From an uncultured Rhodoluna sp. (GTDB lineage: Bacteria; Actinomycetota; Actinomycetes; Actinomycetales; Microbacteriaceae): a stretch of DNA of 5,567 nucleotides. A model generated the notes under the pieces. It made no database searches, was not told the origin of the DNA, and was given only the letters and a program-made list of their open reading frames with translations. Location of the stretch: NCBI GenBank assembly GCA_937898095.1, contig CALDKR010000003.1, forward strand, positions 1 to 5,567, in the 5' to 3' direction. Positions 1 to 5,567 of this stretch are shown here, piece by piece. A program made the translations under genes and the position numbers. Each line of letters starts with the position of its first letter. Position 1 is the stretch's first letter.

Positions 1-216
1 TCGAAGTCCAGTGAAAAGAGCTGGGCCTCGCCCTAGCGCGACGGCCTTGATGTCTGCAGCTCTCACCTTTGCTGCCTCGATCGCCTCGGCAATCGTCACT
101 CCAATTTGCTCGGCGTGCTTTTGACCTTCGTTGTGAGTCACTTCAGCAAGCACTTCGTTGCCACGCAAAACTGCAACCGATGTTCCGGCCGAGGTGTCAA
201 TCGCCAGAGTCAGCAT
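1..216 (-). CDS. tsaB: TsaB, tRNA threonylcarbamoyladenosine (t6A) synthesis protein, N-terminal part
   Basis: Partial gene: the 72 N-terminal residues are present and the rest lies beyond the left edge (the family is usually about 200-230 residues). TsaB is a non-catalytic ASKHA-fold partner of TsaD. With TsaE they transfer threonylcarbamoyl to A37 of ANN-decoding tRNAs in the cytoplasm. Seen here: the N-terminal phosphate-loop-like strand LAIDTSAGTSVAVL (residues 4-17), the helix segment with KHAEQ (33-37), and GRGPALFTGLR (62-72), which matches the family signature GPGSFTGLR. The ATG at 216 overlaps the tsaE stop by one base (TAATG) and has a GAGGTGG ribosome-binding site 7 nt upstream, so coupling to tsaE is likely. 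In actinobacteria rimI and tsaD often follow; they would lie outside the window. The identification is firm. Confidence 0.93.
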   Translation of the reverse strand, partial: MLTLAIDTSAGTSVAVLRGNEVLAEVTHNEGQKHAEQIGVTIAEAIEAAKVRAADIKAVALGRGPALFTGLR

Positions 217-719
217 TAGTCGACCACCTCGATGTCGGCAGCGGTCAACCCGGCCCAGCGCTGACCGCTTGCCCAAAGTTCAGCCTCACGCACCTCAGTT
301 GCGCCAGTGTGATCGCGCTCGATGTTCAGCTCAAGCCAAGCTGGGGCGATTCCATCGGTTAGCCCTGCTCCCCATTCGACAATGGTGATTGAGTTGGCAT
401 AGTCAATGTCTAGGTCATCAAGTTCAGCCGGGCTCGAAAGCCGATAGGCATCAACGTGCACTAGCGATTTGCCAGTGCCCAGGCGCGCGGCTAAAGCTGG
501 GTGAGTTCGTGCAATTACAAAAGTTGGGCTCGACACCGTGCCCTCAGTTTCAAGCGCCTCACCGATTCCTCTGGTCAGCGTTGTTTTGCCAGCGCCGAGT
601 GGGCCATTCAACACCAATAGATCACCCGGATTCAAAATCCCACCGAGCTTCAGTCCAAGTTCGTGCATGGCCTCGGCGGTTTTGATTTTGAACTGAGCGA
701 CAAGTCTTGCCTCGCTCAC
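216..719 (-). CDS. tsaE: TsaE, ATPase of the t6A tRNA-modification complex
   Basis: Encodes a 167-residue P-loop ATPase, close to the family's usual length of about 150-160. TsaE binds the TsaB-TsaD dimer and its ATP hydrolysis resets the complex during t6A37 synthesis on tRNA. Seen here: Walker A GPLGAGKT at residues 39-46 (Lys45), the family motif SSPTFVI at 63-69, HVDAYRL at 88-94, and VEWG at 114-117, the Walker B-like region. The start is GTG at 719. It lies in a GTGA overlap with the alr stop and has a GGGAG ribosome-binding site 7 nt upstream, which supports this start over the later internal Met at residue 18. The gene sits between alr and tsaB, and its stop overlaps the tsaB start by one base. 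Nothing essential appears to be missing. Confidence 0.96.
   Translation of the reverse strand: MSEARLVAQFKIKTAEAMHELGLKLGGILNPGDLLVLNGPLGAGKTTLTRGIGEALETEGTVSSPTFVIARTHPALAARLGTGKSLVHVDAYRLSSPAELDDLDIDYANSITIVEWGAGLTDGIAPAWLELNIERDHTGATEVREAELWASGQRWAGLTAADIEVVD
224..230 (-). promoter_or_regulatory. Ribosome-binding site of tsaB inside tsaE
   Basis: GAGGTGG on the minus strand lies in the last codons of tsaE, 7 nt before the ATG at 216, and supports the TAATG-coupled start of tsaB. Confidence 0.55.
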
Positions 720-1828
720 TCCACCGCTCCCAGATAGCGACGCTTGAATCGACCACCCATGCTAGTCACGATTTCATAGTTGATAGTTTCGCCCGCGTTA
801 GCCCAGTCGTCTGCTGAAGGAACGCCCGCTGCTGGGTCACCAAAAATAGTGACCAAATCACCAGCGGTGACTTCATCATCTCCGACATCGATTACGAATT
901 GGTCCATCGCGATGCGAGAAGAAACCGGATATTTCTTGCCGTTAATTGAAACTTTGGCGACCCCGCTTGCGTCTCGAGGCAAGCCCTCTGCATAACCAAC
1001 TGGAATCAGCGCTAGGGTCGTGTCACTCTTGGTGCGGTGCATGAAACCATAGCTAACACCCTGCCCCGCCTCAACGCGCTTGGTTTGAGTCACCAGAGCG
1101 GTCGCGGTCATCGCTGGCCGAAGGTCATACTCATTTGAATGGTGGTCAGCAAAAGGTGACAAACCATAGAGCGCAACGCCAACTCGAACCATTTCATAGT
1201 GCGCCTGCGGATAGTTGAGCGAGCCGTCTGAGGCGGTCAGGTGGCGAATTTCAAACTCAATGCCGGCCTCGCGTGCGATTTTGCAGGCTTCGTCGAAGCG
1301 GGCAATCTGGGCCAGATCTTCGACTGGGCCGGTGCTTGAAAGGTGGCTGAAAATCGCAACCACCTGGATGAAACCTTCGGCCACCAAGCCGTGAGCGAGT
1401 TTTAGTAGCTCGGGCCATTCAGCCATAGTGGCGCCGTTTCGGCCGAGACCAGTGTCGACCTTTAGGTGAACGCGAGCAATGCGCCCGAGATGTTGTGCTG
1501 CGTTGGCGATTCGTTGAAGTTGTTCGGTATTTGCAACGCCAAGCTCGATGCCGGCGTCAACTGCCCGAACAAAGTTCTCGACCGGGCTGTGCAACCAGGC
1601 CAGAATCGGCAAATCGATTTGAGCATCGCGCAACTCAAGTGCCTCTTCGATGTCGGCGACGCCAAGATAATCGACTCCGGCTGACTCTAGTTTGCGTGCC
1701 ACCTCAATCATTCCGTGGCCATAGGCATTCGCCTTTATAACCCCTAAAACCATAGGAGCCGAGACTTTGCTGCGCATTGTCTGCAAATTTGCGGCAATTG
1801 CATCGAGGTCGATAATCAGCTCTCTCAA
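716..1828 (-). CDS. alr: Alanine racemase (PLP-dependent)
   Basis: Encodes a 370-residue fold-type III PLP enzyme that interconverts L- and D-alanine, supplying D-Ala for peptidoglycan precursors in the cytoplasm. Full length for the family. Seen here: the PLP-binding motif VIKANAYGHG (residues 30-39) with Schiff-base Lys32; KVDTGLGRNG (123-132) with Lys123 at the position of the carbamylated lysine and Arg130 at the substrate-carboxylate position of well-studied Alr enzymes; catalytic Tyr260 in GVSYGF, the base from the other subunit; MDQ at 308-310; and the C-terminal NYEIVTSMGGR region. The start is TTG at 1828. It overlaps the acpS stop as TTGA and has a strong AAGGAG ribosome-binding site 7 nt upstream, so I accept the rare start. 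An nnrD gene, often found before alr in actinobacteria, is absent here. Confidence 0.97.
   Translation of the reverse strand: MRELIIDLDAIAANLQTMRSKVSAPMVLGVIKANAYGHGMIEVARKLESAGVDYLGVADIEEALELRDAQIDLPILAWLHSPVENFVRAVDAGIELGVANTEQLQRIANAAQHLGRIARVHLKVDTGLGRNGATMAEWPELLKLAHGLVAEGFIQVVAIFSHLSSTGPVEDLAQIARFDEACKIAREAGIEFEIRHLTASDGSLNYPQAHYEMVRVGVALYGLSPFADHHSNEYDLRPAMTATALVTQTKRVEAGQGVSYGFMHRTKSDTTLALIPVGYAEGLPRDASGVAKVSINGKKYPVSSRIAMDQFVIDVGDDEVTAGDLVTIFGDPAAGVPSADDWANAGETINYEIVTSMGGRFKRRYLGAVE
727..731 (-). promoter_or_regulatory. Ribosome-binding site supporting the GTG start of tsaE
   Basis: GGGAG on the minus strand lies within the last codons of alr, 7 nt before the GTG at 719. It supports reinitiation at the GTGA overlap. 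Confidence 0.6.
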
Positions 1829-2190
1829 GGCTCGACTCCTTCAGCAATTACATAAGCGGCCGCCATGTCGCCGTCGTGACTTATCGAAACGTGAAACTTT
1901 CTGATGCCCAAACGAAGAGCCAGCTTTGCGGTTTCGCCGTGCAGCCAAATTACTGGTTTTCCAGTTGTCTCTTTGCCAACCTCGATGCCATACCATTCGA
2001 TTCCCGGTGCGCCACCCAGGGCTTTGATGACCGCCTCTTTAGCGGCAAACCGGCCAGCCAACGTGTTGATGCTTGCGCCATCGCGCTCAACATCTAAAAA
2101 CAAGCGATCGGCCAATCGAGGGGTGTCGCTCAGTTTGCCTTCAAATCTGCTGACCTGAACGATGTCGATGCCGGTTCCGAGAATGACCAT
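1825..2190 (-). CDS. acpS: Holo-[acyl-carrier-protein] synthase AcpS
   Basis: Encodes a 121-residue 4'-phosphopantetheinyl transferase that moves the phosphopantetheine arm of CoA onto a serine of apo-ACP, activating fatty acid synthesis in the cytoplasm. Normal length for the trimeric AcpS family. Seen here: N-terminal GTGIDIVQVSRF (residues 6-17), with Asp9 as a Mg-binding residue; RFAAKEAVIKALG (47-59), with Glu52 as the second metal ligand; and the C-terminal VSISHDGDMAAAYV strand pair (101-114). The ATG at 2190 lies 6 nt after the glmS stop, with only a weak AGG-type ribosome-binding site, so translation probably relies on ribosomes finishing glmS. The 3' end overlaps alr by 4 bases and also contains the alr ribosome-binding site. 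CoaA, encoded divergently nearby, starts the pathway that makes its CoA substrate. Confidence 0.96.
   Translation of the reverse strand: MVILGTGIDIVQVSRFEGKLSDTPRLADRLFLDVERDGASINTLAGRFAAKEAVIKALGGAPGIEWYGIEVGKETTGKPVIWLHGETAKLALRLGIRKFHVSISHDGDMAAAYVIAEGVEP
1836..1841 (-). promoter_or_regulatory. Ribosome-binding site supporting the TTG start of alr
   Basis: AAGGAG on the minus strand lies inside the last codons of acpS, 7 nt before the TTG at 1828. It is the best Shine-Dalgarno match in the operon and the main reason to accept the rare start codon. Confidence 0.75.
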
Positions 2191-2196
2191 GGCTGC

Positions 2197-4053
2197 CTAT
2201 TCGACCGTGACCGACTTGGCCAAGTTTCGAGGCTGGTCAACGTCTAGACCCTTTGCGGTCGACAGTGCCAAAGCAAAATATTGAAGCGGAATTACGTCGA
2301 GAATTGCAGCGAACATTGGCTCGGCTTTGGGCACAAAAATTACATGTTCGGCATATTCGCCAACCTGGGCATCGCCCTGTTCAGCGATAGCAATGACCTT
2401 TGCTCCGCGAGCGCGAACCTCTTGAATGTTTGAGATGACCTTCGGGTGCAAGCTGTCGGTGTCGCGCGGGCTAGGCACAATCACAATCACCGGCTGGCCC
2501 TCTTCAATTAGGGCAATTGGGCCGTGCTTAAGCTCACCTGCGGCGAAGCCTTCTGCGTGAATGTAGGCGAGCTCCTTGAGCTTGAGTGCGCCCTCCATAG
2601 CAACCGGAAAACCTACGTTGCGGCCCAAGAAGAGAACCGACTTGGCGTTAGCCATGGTCTCGCCGAGTGACATCGGTGCCTTTGAAGCCTCGACAACTTT
2701 TGCGACTCGTGCAGGCATTTTTAGCAGTTCTTTGCCGAGTGCCTGCAGGGTCTTTTTGTCAGTGAGTTCTTTGACCTGAGCCAAGAAAAGACCCAGCAAG
2801 AAACCTGCGGTAATTTGAGCGGTCAACGCTTTGGTTGATGCAACAGCTACCTCAGGGCCAGCGTGCGTATAAATAACGGCGTCTGATTCGCGGGCCAGGG
2901 TTGCACCCTGAGTGTTGCAAATCGAAAGCACTTTTGCGCCCTGCTCTTTGGCAAAACGGGTGGCCATCAGGGTGTCCATGGTTTCACCCGACTGCGAAAT
3001 GGCCACAACCAAAGTGCGCTCGGTGATAATCGGGTCGCGATATCTAAATTCGTGAGAAAGCTCGACCTGCACCGGAATGCGCGACCATTTTTCAATCGCA
3101 TATTTGGCGATGTCGCCCGCATAAGCTGCAGTGCCACACGCCACGATGATGATTCGCTCTAGGTTGCGAATTTCGTCGTTGCTCAGACCCTCGATTTCGG
3201 TCAGATTCACGGTGCCGTTTGACGACAAGCGACCCATCAAAGTGTCAGCGACAGCCTGCGGCTGATCGGCGATTTCTTTGGCCATAAAGCTTGACCAACC
3301 GCCTTTGCTGGCGGCCGAGGCATCCCAGTTGACTTCAAATTCTTCAAGCTCGACAGGTTCGCCATCAAAGCTGTGCACCTCAACGCTGTTGGCCCGCAGC
3401 GTGACGATCTGGTCTTGACCCACGCTGATTGCGCGGCGTGTGTGCTCAACAAATGCGGCCACGTCAGAGCCCAAAAAGTTTTCGCCATCGCCGATGCCGA
3501 TCACCAAAGGTGCGTTGCGGCGGGCAGCAAGAATCACATCGGGCTGATCTTCGTGAATCACCAGAATTGTGAAAGCACCGTGAAGTCGCTTAACGACGTT
3601 GGCAAACGCCTGAGGCAAGTCTTTGATTGCCTCAAACTCGCGGGCGATTAGGTGGGCAGCGACCTCGCTGTCGGTCTCGCTCGAAAACTTGGTGCCTTCG
3701 GCTACCAGTTCGGCCTTTAGCTCGGCAAAGTTTTCGATGATTCCGTTGTGAATAAGTGAAAGTTTGTTGTGCGCGCCACCGTGATGTGGGTGCGCGTTGC
3801 CATCGGTTGGGGCGCCGTGTGTGGCCCAACGTGTGTGACCGATGCCGATGTGCGATTGAGGCAGCGGGCTTTCGCTGATGCTTGCGATTAGGTTGTCGAG
3901 TTTGCCGGCTTTTTTGCGGGTTTCTAGCTGACCTCCGTTGGCGATAACGCTAACGCCAGCTGAGTCATAGCCTCGATATTCAAGGCGACGAAGCCCACCT
4001 AAAAGCACATCCAAGGTCGACTTTTGACCCACATAGCCGACGATTCCGCACAT
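2197..4053 (-). CDS. glmS: Glutamine-fructose-6-phosphate aminotransferase (isomerizing)
   Basis: Encodes a 618-residue enzyme that converts fructose-6-phosphate and glutamine to glucosamine-6-phosphate, the first committed step to UDP-GlcNAc for the cell wall. Domains: an N-terminal class II glutaminase (about 1-230) with nucleophile Cys2 in MCGIVGYVG, then HTRWATHG (73-80), HNGIIEN (102-108) and ETDSE (126-130); then two SIS sugar-isomerase domains (about 290-430 and 465-600) with CGTAAYAG (306-313), SQSGETMDT (353-361) and KELAYIHAEGFAAGELKHGP (491-510 region); and the C-terminal DVDQPRNLAKSVTVE tail (604-618), which carries the active-site lysine. The ATG at 4053 is fixed because Cys2 must become N-terminal. 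It is the first gene of the minus-strand operon. There is no room upstream for a glmS ribozyme, and no good ribosome-binding site, so a leaderless mRNA is inferred. Confidence 0.98.
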   Translation of the reverse strand: MCGIVGYVGQKSTLDVLLGGLRRLEYRGYDSAGVSVIANGGQLETRKKAGKLDNLIASISESPLPQSHIGIGHTRWATHGAPTDGNAHPHHGGAHNKLSLIHNGIIENFAELKAELVAEGTKFSSETDSEVAAHLIAREFEAIKDLPQAFANVVKRLHGAFTILVIHEDQPDVILAARRNAPLVIGIGDGENFLGSDVAAFVEHTRRAISVGQDQIVTLRANSVEVHSFDGEPVELEEFEVNWDASAASKGGWSSFMAKEIADQPQAVADTLMGRLSSNGTVNLTEIEGLSNDEIRNLERIIIVACGTAAYAGDIAKYAIEKWSRIPVQVELSHEFRYRDPIITERTLVVAISQSGETMDTLMATRFAKEQGAKVLSICNTQGATLARESDAVIYTHAGPEVAVASTKALTAQITAGFLLGLFLAQVKELTDKKTLQALGKELLKMPARVAKVVEASKAPMSLGETMANAKSVLFLGRNVGFPVAMEGALKLKELAYIHAEGFAAGELKHGPIALIEEGQPVIVIVPSPRDTDSLHPKVISNIQEVRARGAKVIAIAEQGDAQVGEYAEHVIFVPKAEPMFAAILDVIPLQYFALALSTAKGLDVDQPRNLAKSVTVE

Positions 4054-4060
4054 ACCGACT

Positions 4061-4066
4061 AATTTA
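4061..4066 (-). promoter_or_regulatory. Candidate -10 element of the glmS operon, leaderless arrangement
   Basis: Read on the minus strand, the hexamer TAAATT fits the actinobacterial -10 pattern TANNNT and is followed by exactly 7 nt before the glmS ATG. That spacing would place the transcription start at or next to the A of the ATG. The only Shine-Dalgarno-like string, GAAGG, ends 13 nt before the ATG, which is too far for normal use. No clear -35 box is seen. The leaderless reading is an inference. Confidence 0.5.
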
Positions 4067-4080
4067 CCTTCGATTTAGGG

Positions 4081-4086
4081 CAGAAT
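4081..4086 (+). promoter_or_regulatory. Weak candidate -10 element for coaA
   Basis: CAGAAT (4 of 6 matches to TATAAT) ends 8 nt before the coaA GTG, a distance that would suit a leaderless transcript. The only purine-rich string upstream (AGGG, ending 14 nt before the start) is too distant for a good ribosome-binding site. No convincing -35 box is seen. The hexamer is weak, and its place in a 41-bp divergent spacer is the main support. Confidence 0.28.
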
Positions 4087-4094
4087 GGCTGATT

Positions 4095-5054
4095 GTGAGT
4101 GAACCACAACGAAGTCGAGCACGAGCGGCCGAAGAGCCGAGCCCATTTGTTGAAATCTTGCGAGCCGACTGGGCCGAATTAGGTCAGGCCACCGAATTGC
4201 CACTCACCGAAGCCGAGATCGCCCAGATTCGCGGCCTTGGCGATTTTCTAGATTTGGCCGAGGTTGCCGATGTCTATCTTCCGCTTTCGCGATTGCTAAA
4301 TCTCTATGTCGCCGAGACCCAGAAGCTGCACTCAGTCACATCTAACTTTTTGGGCGAGCGAGCCAAACGTGTGCCTTTCATTATCGGAGTTGCCGGTTCG
4401 GTTGCGGTCGGAAAATCGACCGTCTCACGCTTGCTCAAAGAGCTGCTATCGCGCTGGGAGGGAACCCCCTCGGTCGAACTTGTGACCACCGACGGATTCC
4501 TGTATCCGAATGCCGAACTGGAACGTCGCGGAATTATGGCACGCAAGGGTTTTCCTGAGAGCTATGACCGTCTTGCGCTGTTGCAGTTTGTTGCCGACGT
4601 CAAATCAGGCAAGCCAAATGTGAAGGCTCCGGTTTATTCGCACCTGAGTTATGACATCGTGCCCGGCGAGCACGTGACCGTGCAGTCGCCCGATGTTCTA
4701 ATCATTGAAGGTCTGAATGTTTTGCAGGGTCCGGGCGAAAACCAAGCGGTCACGCTAAGTGACTTTTTCGACTTCAAAATTTATGTCGATGCCGACACCG
4801 AAAACATCGCGACTTGGTTCTTAAATCGATTCGCCAAGCTGCGCGATTCTGCTTTCACTAACCCGAAGTCATACTTTCACCGCTATGCCGAAATGGATGA
4901 AGTGAAGGCCACAGAGCGGGCTCGTGAAATTTGGTCGACGATCAATCTGCCGAATTTGCTTCAAAACATTGCGCCGACCAGGTCGCGAGCCACGCTGGTG
5001 CTGCAAAAGGGTGAGCGTCACGCAGTTGAGCGCGTTTTGCTTCGCAAGCTCTAA
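4095..5054 (+). CDS. coaA: Pantothenate kinase, type I (CoaA)
   Basis: Encodes a 319-residue P-loop kinase that phosphorylates pantothenate, the first and usually feedback-controlled step of coenzyme A synthesis in the cytoplasm. Normal length for type I CoaA. Seen here: EPSPFVE (14-20) and VYLPLSRL (60-67), typical of the N-terminal region; Walker A GSVAVGKS (101-108, Lys107); TTDGFLYPN (131-139); RKGFPESYD (150-158); PVYSHLSYDI (179-188); IIEGLNVLQ (203-211); and the C-terminal PNLLQNIAPTRSRATLVL stretch (286-303). As remembered, it aligns almost end to end with the Mycobacterium tuberculosis enzyme. The GTG at 4095 is the start that keeps the usual short lead before EPSPFVE. The gene is divergent from glmS across 41 bp. 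No frameshift or missing key residue was seen. Confidence 0.97.
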   Translation: MSEPQRSRARAAEEPSPFVEILRADWAELGQATELPLTEAEIAQIRGLGDFLDLAEVADVYLPLSRLLNLYVAETQKLHSVTSNFLGERAKRVPFIIGVAGSVAVGKSTVSRLLKELLSRWEGTPSVELVTTDGFLYPNAELERRGIMARKGFPESYDRLALLQFVADVKSGKPNVKAPVYSHLSYDIVPGEHVTVQSPDVLIIEGLNVLQGPGENQAVTLSDFFDFKIYVDADTENIATWFLNRFAKLRDSAFTNPKSYFHRYAEMDEVKATERAREIWSTINLPNLLQNIAPTRSRATLVLQKGERHAVERVLLRKL

Positions 5055-5162
5055 TTCTGTTATTCAATCGTGATTCACACTCAGGATTTTTTGAGCTGCC
5101 ATTCAGGTTTCTATCCACTGAGCCAGTCGTAAGGGTGTCGCCAGGTGCAGAACTTGGCACCA

Positions 5163-5192
5163 ATGACGATGCAAACGATGACTTTCTAAGTT
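5163..5192 (+). promoter_or_regulatory. Candidate promoter for the rhodopsin gene
   Basis: ATGACG at 5163-5168 (4 of 6 to TTGACA) lies 18 nt upstream of TAAGTT at 5187-5192, which fits TANNNT. Transcription would start near 5199, leaving a leader of about 14 nt that just includes the ribosome-binding site. A stronger-looking -35, TTGGCA at 5154-5159, has no good -10 at normal spacing. The sequence ACGATG is repeated at 5166 and 5175. This is motif reading only; readthrough from coaA is also possible because no clear terminator lies between. Confidence 0.3.
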
Positions 5193-5200
5193 CGTCAATT

Positions 5201-5206
5201 GAAAGG
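5201..5206 (+). promoter_or_regulatory. Ribosome-binding site that sets the rhodopsin start
   Basis: GAAAGG, a good Shine-Dalgarno match, lies 6 nt upstream of the ATG at 5213. This decides the start, because the reading frame stays open upstream into the coaA region and contains an in-frame GTG at 5135 that has no comparable spaced site. Confidence 0.7.
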
Positions 5207-5212
5207 CTACAA

Positions 5213-5567
5213 ATGAACACGCTTTCTGCAACGCTCAGCAATGGGCAGTTTAACTTCGTTTATAACATTTTGTCGCTGGGTCTAGCATCGATGCTATTCA
5301 CTTCGATTTTCCTTTTTGTTGCTCGTGACCGGGTACTGCCTCGCTACCGCATGGCAGTAATGGTTTCGGGAACAGTAACCGCTATCGCTACTTACCACTA
5401 CTTCAGAATGTTCGACAACTTCAACCACGCATTTGCTGGAATGGCTGCAAACAACCCGGATGCTTACAACGTTGGCTACCGCTACGTTGACTGGTTGCTA
5501 ACCGTGCCACTATTGCTCGTTGAGCTAGTTGCCGTGCTTGCATTGGTAAAGAGCGCTCAGCGTTCAA
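5213..5567 (+). CDS. actR: Actinorhodopsin-like microbial rhodopsin, light-driven proton pump, N-terminal part
   Basis: Partial gene: 118 codons, then the right edge; the family is about 240-260 residues. It is a seven-helix retinal membrane protein. Helices A (about 14-36), B (46-67) and C (88-112) are visible. Helix C has RYVDWLLTVPLLLVE (90-104): Arg90, Asp93 as proton acceptor, Thr97 and Glu104 as proton donor, the pattern of outward proton pumps. Leu101 sits at the spectral-tuning position (proteorhodopsin 105), where Leu goes with green absorption. His62 in helix B matches the histidine that pairs with the acceptor in proteo- and xanthorhodopsins. The retinal lysine of helix G and the carotenoid-antenna site of helix E are outside the window. 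Start: ATG 6 nt after GAAAGG. Codon use differs clearly from coaA (mostly TAC and AAC, almost no GCC), suggesting high expression. Confidence 0.95.
   Translation, partial: MNTLSATLSNGQFNFVYNILSLGLASMLFTSIFLFVARDRVLPRYRMAVMVSGTVTAIATYHYFRMFDNFNHAFAGMAANNPDAYNVGYRYVDWLLTVPLLLVELVAVLALVKSAQRS

Noticed and set aside
69..685. Several plus-strand open frames opposite tsaB and tsaE
   Set aside because: They are mirror frames of clearly conserved minus-strand genes, with low-complexity Arg/Pro/Ser-rich translations and no motifs.
4054..4094. A glmS ribozyme or riboswitch upstream of glmS
   Set aside because: Only 41 bp separate glmS from coaA, too little for the ribozyme, which is also mainly a Firmicutes feature.
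5055..5100. An intrinsic terminator after coaA
   Set aside because: The best stem is CTCA/TGAG around a T-rich loop at about 5080-5095; it has four base pairs and the T run lies in the loop, not after the stem.
5154..5159. TTGGCA as the -35 box of the rhodopsin promoter
   Set aside because: No hexamer resembling TATAAT lies 15-19 nt downstream, so it was kept only as a note.
4942..5241. A minus-strand reading frame of 99 codons across the coaA end and the gap
   Set aside because: It overlaps conserved coaA and rhodopsin coding sequence, shows no recognisable motif, and its start lies inside the rhodopsin gene.

Overview
The window looks like a piece of a small, streamlined, mid-GC actinobacterial chromosome, most likely a planktonic freshwater member of the Microbacteriaceae (Rhodoluna/Aquiluna-like). 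Three things point there. The CoaA protein is closely similar, as I remember them, to actinobacterial type I pantothenate kinases. The left-hand genes follow the usual actinobacterial order glmS-acpS-alr-tsaE-tsaB. A rhodopsin of the actinorhodopsin/xanthorhodopsin type begins at the right edge. The genus is inferred; no search was run.

Layout. From 4053 down to 1 lies one tightly packed minus-strand operon: glmS (2197-4053), acpS (1825-2190), alr (716-1828), tsaE (216-719) and the first 72 codons of tsaB (1-216, cut by the left edge). Gaps in it are 6 bp or less, and three of the four junctions are stop/start overlaps (TTGA, GTGA, TAATG). A 41-bp spacer (4054-4094) separates glmS from the divergent plus-strand coaA (4095-5054). 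A 158-bp gap (5055-5212) then leads to a plus-strand rhodopsin gene (5213-5567), cut by the right edge after 118 codons, just past helix C.

How the genes work together. GlmS and Alr feed peptidoglycan synthesis (glucosamine-6-phosphate and D-alanine). CoaA starts coenzyme A synthesis, and AcpS uses CoA to activate acyl carrier protein. TsaE and TsaB belong to the t6A tRNA-modification machinery. The rhodopsin carries the residues of a green-absorbing outward proton pump, so it would add light-driven proton motive force to this housekeeping block.

I saw no mobile element, CRISPR array, tRNA, rRNA or riboswitch. No gene is of wholly unknown function, and I found no clearly undescribed system. 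The points most worth a second look are the rhodopsin with its distinct codon usage, the very short divergent glmS/coaA promoter region where both genes may be leaderless, and the run of non-ATG starts set by stop/start overlaps.
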